From a virus, in IMG/VR virus record IMGVR_UViG_3300006802_006922, positions 1-22,726 of that record: a stretch of 22,726 nucleotides of DNA, one strand, 5' to 3'. The notes under the pieces are model-generated. The model had not been told where the DNA came from and did not search any database. It was given only the letters and a program-made list of their open reading frames with translations. Made by a program: the position numbers and the translations under genes. Shown here piece after piece: positions 17,551 through 22,726 of the stretch (position 1 is its first letter; the number at the start of each line of letters is the position of its first letter).

Positions 17551-20500
17551 AAGACTTTAGTGTTTCTGGCGTTAAGGCTGCCACAACAACAATGTCATTA
17601 GTAGTTGCCGCATTAGCAAATATTTCGTACGGTTTGCATTTGATTTCATACAAGTCCCCAAATTGTGATTCTGGATCGTTTGGAACTAACACTACTGAAC
17701 TTAAATACTCACCTAATTCTTCATGTAAATATGCACTCAATTCAGAGAAAAAGAACGTGTCTCCAAAATTCCAATAATTAATATCAAAATATGAGTCCAT
17801 AGCCGTTAACACTGCACTTCTAATCTCACTATTACTTGCATTGGTGTTTGTTGCTTTTACTACTTTTATAGTTGCTTGTAAAGAAGGATCTGCCTTAGCA
17901 CCAAACAAAGGTTTAAACGTGACACTATTTAATATCACTGAATCTGATAACATTTTATAATCTTGTATCTGCGGATATTCTGCACTCAATTGACTAAGAG
18001 TTGGCTCTGTTGGTTTTTTAACAGTATTCGTAGTGTCTTTGATCCAATTTTGGTAGTCTGTGTAATAAGCATTAGTTACCAAATACATATCAATAATATT
18101 AGTAGTAGCAGGATCAATGCGTGTTGTGTTATTTGCATTGTGTCGATATTGGAACGATAAGCCTTGTCTTCCTGGCTTAACTGAATAGTCTGTTTGTTCT
18201 ACTAACACATAAAAAGGTGTTACTACAGTAGGATCTTGTACTGTTTGATAGAATTTATTTTCTGTATACGCATAGAATAATTCTCCTTCAGGGTACTCAT
18301 ATTTTACAACTTCGATTTGACTCTTTGTTGCAAAATTATAAACAATGTCTGAACTAGGAACAATAATTTCTCTTGTCAAATTGACAGGGTCAGTTATGGT
18401 TCTAAAGAATACATACACACCTATATTAGCACCGTTATTAACATAACCTGTGATGTCGTTAAAGAAATCAGGATCTAAAATTAACTGCCGATTGTTTACA
18501 TCTGTTGCCGCAACTTCAACTTGGAAATCATTTACATAACCGTCGCTTTCAACAGTTTGTCCTAAAATATTAACTTTAGTGTCTGCACCTAATGCATTGG
18601 TAGAACCAAATTGTGGATTAATACCTAATACACTAACAAAATCTTGTATAATTTTTCCAGTAAACGGATCGTATACCAGTTCATTTGGACTAAACGTAAA
18701 ACGAATGTCGTCTGCACTACCAAAATAATAGGTAAGTGATTTGTATGTTACAGTGTATCTGTTGTTACCTAAACTTGTAAACTTGACAAAATAGTTTGGA
18801 TCAGTAAATGTACTAATCGACCAGCGTTCTTGGTTTATTAATTTAGAATTATTGAATACTAAAGTAAAATCTTGTTGTAATTCTATTTTTAAAATACATT
18901 CTTGTATAATCTGAGGTGATAACGAATTGTCAAATACTGGAATAATTTGTGACAGTATTACGCCGTCAGGTACATAACCATTTAATGTAACTGGGCCTTG
19001 TCCGTTTGCGAATGTTCCTTGACCGTTGTTATTACCATCGTCAACAATGTTTAATACAGTTGACCAAATATATGTAGAGTCGCCGGGTCCTGGCACTCCT
19101 ACTTTTAATCTATTTTCGCTAGTAAAATAATACCCAGTTGGTGCAGTGAATTTTAATATTGAACCAGCAGTAACATATTTTGCATTTGTTGTTGTAAATG
19201 TGCCTAGCGGCGCCGGATTTTCTACTTCTCCGGTAAGTGAATATAAGTAACCGGTTTCATGTGTAGAATCAACCGAACTTACTTTCCAATATAATGCAGG
19301 ATCACCTGTGCCTGGATATGCATATCTAGGGTAATTTTGAATATAATATTGTGTCGCTCTATTCAGTGCTAAAACAGAGGCTAAATCGTCTGTAAAAAAC
19401 TGAATGATGTCACTTGTGTTTTGTACTTGTAATGTGAGGAATCCGTCAGTATCAGATTGATATAGTGCTCCGTCAGCACCAAAAGAATTTGTACTAGAAT
19501 ATTTTCCTGTTGGATCTAGTAAATCTAAATTTTTAGAAACACCAATAGAACTTCTGTTTACTGCTTTAGATTTAATAATAGAATTATACAGCGTATAAGG
19601 GAAGTTAGTGTAATCTTCTCCGTTTACCATTCTATTTTGAGTATAGTATCTTGTTGGGGCACGTTGCTTAATAGAATCTAAAGACTCTCTAGCCTGTGCA
19701 TTAGACACTGTAAGAGGTAACGTCAATGAAACAGTTAATGTTTCTCGTCTACCTTTTCTACTAATGTATGTCATTGTAACTGAAATACCGTTCATTTCAG
19801 AAGGATCAATTTGATATGTCATTGCATTGCTTGATCTTACATATGCTCTAAAATTACCAACAGGTATTTTTGAAAATACACCATCGCCAAATACATAAGT
19901 TACTTGGTCATTAGTACGTGAATTTACAGAAAATATATTTTTGTTTGATGATTCTGTTTGCAAGTATGCATCCGAATAAACATTATCAACTTGTTTCCAC
20001 AACGTCCTAGTAGTGTCCGAGTTTAATTGATATAACCAAGTATCAGTTTGATTGATGCCAGGAATATCAATGTCTTGTGTTTCGTTTGCTATAGCCTGCT
20101 GAAATGTAAAATCGTTAGTTTGCAAAGTGCCTTGTTTAAAATAAAACATAAAGCCTGTGTTTGGACTTCCATATCCTAAACCATCGTTTCTTAGTAAAAC
20201 GTTAAACATACCATTAGGGCTAGGTGGTATTTCGTATACATAATCTTCGTTTATTGATGTTGCACTTACTAACTCAAAGTTCATTGATTGTGCATCGACC
20301 ACTGACGTAAAGGGCACGATTGGCAAACTTCCTTCAGGAATACGCATTGTATATTCTGATGTTTGTACACCCATTATGTCTGATGAATTACCGGGTTTGC
20401 CTATTTTTTGTGAATCAATTAAAGTAGCATTTAAAATAGTATTAAATTGATCTACCCACTGAGTGTTTGACGGATCATTCCAAACAACAGTTTTGTTGCT

Positions 20501-20911
20501 TAGACTTGCTCCATTCATGTCAGATACGTTTTCTGTTGTTCTAAGTGCAGTGATTTTCATATAACCAGATGCACATGTATTTCTTTTTGGAGTATAACTA
20601 ACTAGGTCTGCAAGTTTAATAACTGAATCTCTACGTTCAGCAGTATCAATAAAGTTTTCTCTGGTATTAAGATCATTTCTGAATGCAAGACCTTGACCCA
20701 TAAAAGCCATAACATCAAGCAAAGCAATAAACTCTGATGATTCAATATAATCATTATACGTCTCTGGATAGTATAGACGTAGGTAATCTATAAAACTTTT
20801 TCTGAGGGTTTCGTAGTCATAACTTCTGAAATCTGCTTCTCTAAACGTCTGATAGATTGCTTTCCAGTCGTTAACTCCGAATAATCCTGATTGCCTTGAA
20901 CTTGTAGCCAT
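17549..20911 (-). CDS. gp6: Baseplate wedge subunit gp6 (T4-like), enlarged
   Basis: Encodes 1120 aa. In T4, gp6 forms the inner ring of the baseplate that holds the wedges together around the hub. The N-terminus (residues 1-115) is typical of the family: a helical segment with DYETLRKSFIDYLRLYYPE, then an ALLDVMAFMGQGLAFRND block and a YTPKRN.CASGYMKI segment. Near 425-437 is VNGEDYTNFP, a motif shared by gp6 and baseplate J-like proteins. The C-terminal 100 residues contain a J-like region (about 1025-1077, ending LSSVVLVP). T4 gp6 is 660 aa, so about 460 extra residues are present, probably within the Ser/Asn/Gly-rich middle (about 480-900). The start ATG has AAGAGA 6 nt upstream and a GATAAATA box 21 nt upstream. 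The TAA stop overlaps the ribosome binding site of the giant gene, suggesting translational coupling. Assignment is from recognised family sequence; no search was run. Confidence 0.93.
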   Translation of the reverse strand: MATSSRQSGLFGVNDWKAIYQTFREADFRSYDYETLRKSFIDYLRLYYPETYNDYIESSEFIALLDVMAFMGQGLAFRNDLNTRENFIDTAERRDSVIKLADLVSYTPKRNTCASGYMKITALRTTENVSDMNGASLSNKTVVWNDPSNTQWVDQFNTILNATLIDSQKIGKPGNSSDIMGVQTSEYTMRIPEGSLPIVPFTSVVDAQSMNFELVSATSINEDYVYEIPPSPNGMFNVLLRNDGLGYGSPNTGFMFYFKQGTLQTNDFTFQQAIANETQDIDIPGINQTDTWLYQLNSDTTRTLWKQVDNVYSDAYLQTESSNKNIFSVNSRTNDQVTYVFGDGVFSKIPVGNFRAYVRSSNAMTYQIDPSEMNGISVTMTYISRKGRRETLTVSLTLPLTVSNAQARESLDSIKQRAPTRYYTQNRMVNGEDYTNFPYTLYNSIIKSKAVNRSSIGVSKNLDLLDPTGKYSSTNSFGADGALYQSDTDGFLTLQVQNTSDIIQFFTDDLASVLALNRATQYYIQNYPRYAYPGTGDPALYWKVSSVDSTHETGYLYSLTGEVENPAPLGTFTTTNAKYVTAGSILKFTAPTGYYFTSENRLKVGVPGPGDSTYIWSTVLNIVDDGNNNGQGTFANGQGPVTLNGYVPDGVILSQIIPVFDNSLSPQIIQECILKIELQQDFTLVFNNSKLINQERWSISTFTDPNYFVKFTSLGNNRYTVTYKSLTYYFGSADDIRFTFSPNELVYDPFTGKIIQDFVSVLGINPQFGSTNALGADTKVNILGQTVESDGYVNDFQVEVAATDVNNRQLILDPDFFNDITGYVNNGANIGVYVFFRTITDPVNLTREIIVPSSDIVYNFATKSQIEVVKYEYPEGELFYAYTENKFYQTVQDPTVVTPFYVLVEQTDYSVKPGRQGLSFQYRHNANNTTRIDPATTNIIDMYLVTNAYYTDYQNWIKDTTNTVKKPTEPTLSQLSAEYPQIQDYKMLSDSVILNSVTFKPLFGAKADPSLQATIKVVKATNTNASNSEIRSAVLTAMDSYFDINYWNFGDTFFFSELSAYLHEELGEYLSSVVLVPNDPESQFGDLYEIKCKPYEIFANAATTNDIVVVAALTPETLKS

Positions 20912-20917
20912 AGTTAT

Positions 20918-20923
20918 TCTCTT
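20918..20923 (-). promoter_or_regulatory. Ribosome binding site of gp6
   Basis: AAGAGA ends 6 nt before the gp6 ATG at 20911. It is a partial match to the Shine-Dalgarno consensus but has correct spacing and supports this start. Confidence 0.5.
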
Positions 20924-20932
20924 GTATTAATA

Positions 20933-20940
20933 TATTTATC
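20933..20940 (-). promoter_or_regulatory. Late-promoter-like -10 box GATAAATA upstream of gp6
   Basis: On the minus strand this reads GATAAATA, one base from the T4 late promoter box TATAAATA. It lies 21 nt before the gp6 start, leaving room for a short leader that contains AAGAGA. T4 late promoters consist essentially of this box and are read by a phage sigma factor (gp55) with the sliding clamp. The placement in a 53 bp gap favours a real late promoter driving gp6 and the giant gene. The assignment rests on one short motif. Confidence 0.5.
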
Positions 20941-20947
20941 ATTATGG

Positions 20948-20963
20948 AAAAACCGAGTTTTTT
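20948..20963 (-). terminator. Weak A/T hairpin with T tract between gp25 and gp6
   Basis: Just after the gp25 stop, the minus strand reads AAAAAC-TCG-GTTTTT, a 6 bp stem with one G-C pair and a 3 nt loop whose 3' arm is itself a T run. It could act as a weak intrinsic terminator ending the gp25 transcript before the GATAAATA box restarts transcription. The stem is weak, and the motif may be chance in AT-rich DNA. Confidence 0.3.
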
Positions 20964-20964
20964 A

Positions 20965-21423
20965 TTAGACAGTGTACGCAGTGTTTGAGCCTTGGTCAAA
21001 GAACACCGCTAAATCATTGGCAGTAACGAAGGGATCAACGGACAACTGCATTGCTAATAAAATGCCATTTTCTTTGGTATATACACTAACTGTGTTTACA
21101 TAAAGACGAGGATCTAATGATGCTACTCTACGAACTTCGTTTTGTATTGCATTAACAACATCAATAGTATTAGGTTCAAATACAAAGTCCCAAAGAGTTG
21201 TGCCGTAGTTAGGTTTTCCTACTTTTTCGCCCTTACGTATATTCAATGCATTAACAAAATCTTGTATAATTAAACTTGCATCGGTAAGACGAAACTTTTT
21301 TCCAAATACTATGCCACCTTGAGGAATTATTCCGTCGCCTACTGTATTATAACGAGTAGTGGTTGTGGAATAAGTTCTAGTCTTATTTGCGTTTTTTGTA
21401 GAAAATCCTATGTATTTTGCCAT
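20965..21423 (-). CDS. gp25: Baseplate wedge subunit gp25 (gp25/TssE family)
   Basis: Encodes 152 aa; T4 gp25 is 132 aa. gp25 sits on gp6 in the wedge and nucleates sheath assembly, and the type VI secretion protein TssE is its relative. The diagnostic part is residues 50-90: a helix (SLIIQDFVNALNIRKGE) followed by GKPNYGTTLWDFVFEPN, matching the family pattern of a basic 'RxGE' turn, a P-x-(Y/F)-G-T loop and a conserved E-P (residues 83-84). The helix after it (TIDVVNAIQNEVRRV) and the final strands also fit. The first 30 residues are Ser/Thr-rich and look like an extension. ATG 21423 is the start; the upstream Shine-Dalgarno is poor (GGGA about 12 nt away), so translation may be coupled to the gene before it, whose stop is 17 bp upstream. 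Followed by gp6 after 53 bp, consistent with a baseplate cluster. Confidence 0.9.
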   Translation of the reverse strand: MAKYIGFSTKNANKTRTYSTTTTRYNTVGDGIIPQGGIVFGKKFRLTDASLIIQDFVNALNIRKGEKVGKPNYGTTLWDFVFEPNTIDVVNAIQNEVRRVASLDPRLYVNTVSVYTKENGILLAMQLSVDPFVTANDLAVFFDQGSNTAYTV

Positions 21424-21428
21424 GATAC

Positions 21429-21436
21429 TATTTATT
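21429..21436 (-). promoter_or_regulatory. Possible late-promoter box AATAAATA directly before gp25
   Basis: The minus strand reads AATAAATA ending 5 nt before the gp25 ATG. It resembles the T4 late box, but a transcript starting about 6 nt downstream would begin at or near the ATG itself. It would therefore give a leaderless message or be non-functional. Treated as tentative. Confidence 0.25.
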
Positions 21437-21440
21437 CCCG

Positions 21441-22726
21441 TTATGCACTGTCAAAGTTGTCTCTTGGATCATTTTGATCGAGGTCTCCACCACCACCGCC
21501 ATCATCGCTTTCATCTTCTGGAGGAGGAGTTGCATCTTCGTCATTTGTTTGATTTTCATCTTCACCAACAACAGCATCTACTGTGTTTTCTTCTACATTT
21601 GCTCCATCTTCATCTGCAGGAGGTGACCAACTAAATTCATCTAAATAAGGATTACTTGAACTAACCGGACCTTGCATCCACACAAATTGAGTTCCGTTAA
21701 ACACCCAATATCCTGATGCGGTTAAATTATCTGCGGCTGTCCATGTCCTATCCCTATACTCCTGGGCCGAGTAGGACCATCCGTCTTCTACCGTTAAACT
21801 TGACCCAGGTACTGAACTATCACCGATAAATCCGGTCGAGGACCATTTGCCACCGGGGGAGAGAGTGTAGGTCCATATGCGCCCTGATGAAAGAGACAGG
21901 CCAGTTATCTCATCTAAATTAGTAACTATCCCTTTTCCAGAGAAATCGTTCGGGGTGACAATATTTTGCGTTTCAAAACCACTTGAATATTGAGACGTAC
22001 TATTTGCATAACTAGAATGAACACTGTCGTAATTTCTTGGGTCAAATGCATTAAACTGTGAGTCAAACCAATAATTATATAATGCTACGTTGTTAGCCAC
22101 CGCCTCTTGTTGATCTATTGTGTCAGCCGCACTTGAAGTATTATTGCCATATACTTGATTTGTATCATTTATTGCCGCATTCTTCACTTGATCTTGTGCT
22201 TGTTTAATCTTAGCGATTGCAGGATCAGTTACCGGAGTTCCTGTACTTGGAGCAGTAGGTGCAGCCTCTTCAGCCGCTTCATATGCTGTAACCGCTGTTG
22301 TGTATGCAGTATATGCAGTGTCGTATGCCGCTTTAGCGGCTATAACAGCCGCGGCGTCTGACCCATCTGCTAATGCAACAGAGTATGCTGACTGTGCTGT
22401 TGCTAAAGCCTGTTGTGCTGTTAACACTGTGTTTCGTGCAGTCAATAATGCTTGATTTGATCTTTCTAAACCAATTGCTTTCTGTATGTCTCCGGTGTCT
22501 ATAAAACCTAATAAATTAGGTCTAGGTACTAAATTAGGACCTATTGTGTTATTAATAAGACTTGTAAGCCCGGCTCTGTTAAATGTATTGATACCGATAC
22601 TTGGTAATTTAGCAGAATCACCCGAGGCTGATGTTAATGATCTGAGTGCTCCTTTAACAGTTGCGGCAAATTCTCCTACCGGAGCTTGGGATCCAACACT
22701 AGAAACAAAGGAACTTGTTAGTCCTC
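21441..22726 (-). CDS. Ala-rich, acidic-tailed putative virion protein (N-terminus beyond window)
   Basis: The frame is open from the right edge to TAA at 21441-21443, giving 427 full codons; the start is outside the window. A TTG at 22445 is in frame but is not a convincing start, because upstream codons are open and protein-like (for example LVPRPNLLGFIDTGD). In-window residues 90-165 are an Ala-rich, probably helical or coiled stretch with repeated A-Y pairs. A Trp/Ser/Gly-rich part follows (about 255-365), ending in SGYWVFNGTQFVWMQGP. The last 65 residues are highly acidic (GEDENQTNDEDA, PPPEDESDD, then five Gly). The Trp-rich part is coded by DNA clearly richer in G+C than the rest. Lying directly upstream of gp25 in a baseplate block, it is probably a virion or hub-associated protein. 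I do not recognise the family, and I see no lysozyme motif in the visible part. Confidence 0.85.
   Translation of the reverse strand, partial: GLTSSFVSSVGSQAPVGEFAATVKGALRSLTSASGDSAKLPSIGINTFNRAGLTSLINNTIGPNLVPRPNLLGFIDTGDIQKAIGLERSNQALLTARNTVLTAQQALATAQSAYSVALADGSDAAAVIAAKAAYDTAYTAYTTAVTAYEAAEEAAPTAPSTGTPVTDPAIAKIKQAQDQVKNAAINDTNQVYGNNTSSAADTIDQQEAVANNVALYNYWFDSQFNAFDPRNYDSVHSSYANSTSQYSSGFETQNIVTPNDFSGKGIVTNLDEITGLSLSSGRIWTYTLSPGGKWSSTGFIGDSSVPGSSLTVEDGWSYSAQEYRDRTWTAADNLTASGYWVFNGTQFVWMQGPVSSSNPYLDEFSWSPPADEDGANVEENTVDAVVGEDENQTNDEDATPPPEDESDDGGGGGDLDQNDPRDNFDSA

Noticed and set aside
21410-21634. Plus-strand open frame rich in His and Leu
   Set aside because: It is the complement of the Asp/Glu codons of the acidic tail; the His run is a by-product of GAT/GAA/GGT repeats.
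22327-22340. Perfect inverted repeat GCCGC-TTTA-GCGGC
   Set aside because: Only 5 bp, no T tract, inside a coding region; explained by Ala-Ala-Lys-Ala-Ala codons.
22443-22445. TTG as start of the gene before gp25
   Set aside because: The frame stays open upstream to the window edge with protein-like sequence and no ribosome site at the TTG, so the gene is partial.
1-22726. tRNA genes, CRISPR arrays, insertion sequences or integrase sites
   Set aside because: None seen. The repeats present are protein-coding modules with diverged DNA and no regular direct-repeat/spacer layout, and no transposase- or tRNA-like sequence was noticed.

Overview
The window reads as part of the baseplate and tail gene block of a T4-like myovirus with an AT-rich genome. 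Everything is transcribed from the minus strand. The gene order, read right to left, is a partial Ala-rich/acidic virion protein, gp25, gp6 and then one giant structural gene. T4 baseplate homologues are joined to a very long beta-rich structural protein built from repeated short modules. This combination fits marine T4-like phages (cyanophage or pelagiphage type). The host assignment is an inference from composition and protein style; no host gene is present in the window.

Layout (minus strand, 5' to 3'). 22726-21441 is the C-terminal 427 codons of a protein whose start lies outside the window. It has an Ala-rich helical stretch, a Trp-rich middle and a strongly acidic tail. 21423-20965 is gp25, the wedge/sheath initiator of the gp25/TssE family. 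A short gap of 53 bp holds a weak A/T hairpin and a good late-promoter-like box (GATAAATA). 20911-17549 is gp6, at 1120 aa much longer than T4 gp6. After only 10 bp, a reading frame opens at 17538 and stays open to base 1, giving 5846 codons with no stop in the window. It fills 77% of the window and is the dominant feature. No gap in the window exceeds 60 bp.

The giant protein sits where T4 carries gene 7 (order 6-7-8), so it probably attaches to or forms part of the baseplate wedge. Reading the translation, I see: a conserved-looking N-terminal region; a long region rich in aromatic residues; a short carbohydrate-binding-module-like W/Y segment; an FG-GAP-type beta-propeller region interrupted by a flagellar-hook 'IN'-like motif; GSGY loops; a second propeller region made of Asp-box repeats; and at least twelve copies of a module of about 70-85 aa. 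The core of that module is roughly 'GxPφxFxG..GGI..G..YYVxxI....FTISET.GG'. Six copies are clustered at 3345-5385, one is inserted between blades of the Asp-box propeller, and the last is cut by the window edge.

Working together, gp25 and gp6 would build the inner wedge ring and nucleate the sheath. The giant protein could span from the wedge to the outside of the particle and carry candidate glycan- or receptor-binding modules. That functional role is inference. The open frame, the gene order and the repeats are seen directly in the sequence.
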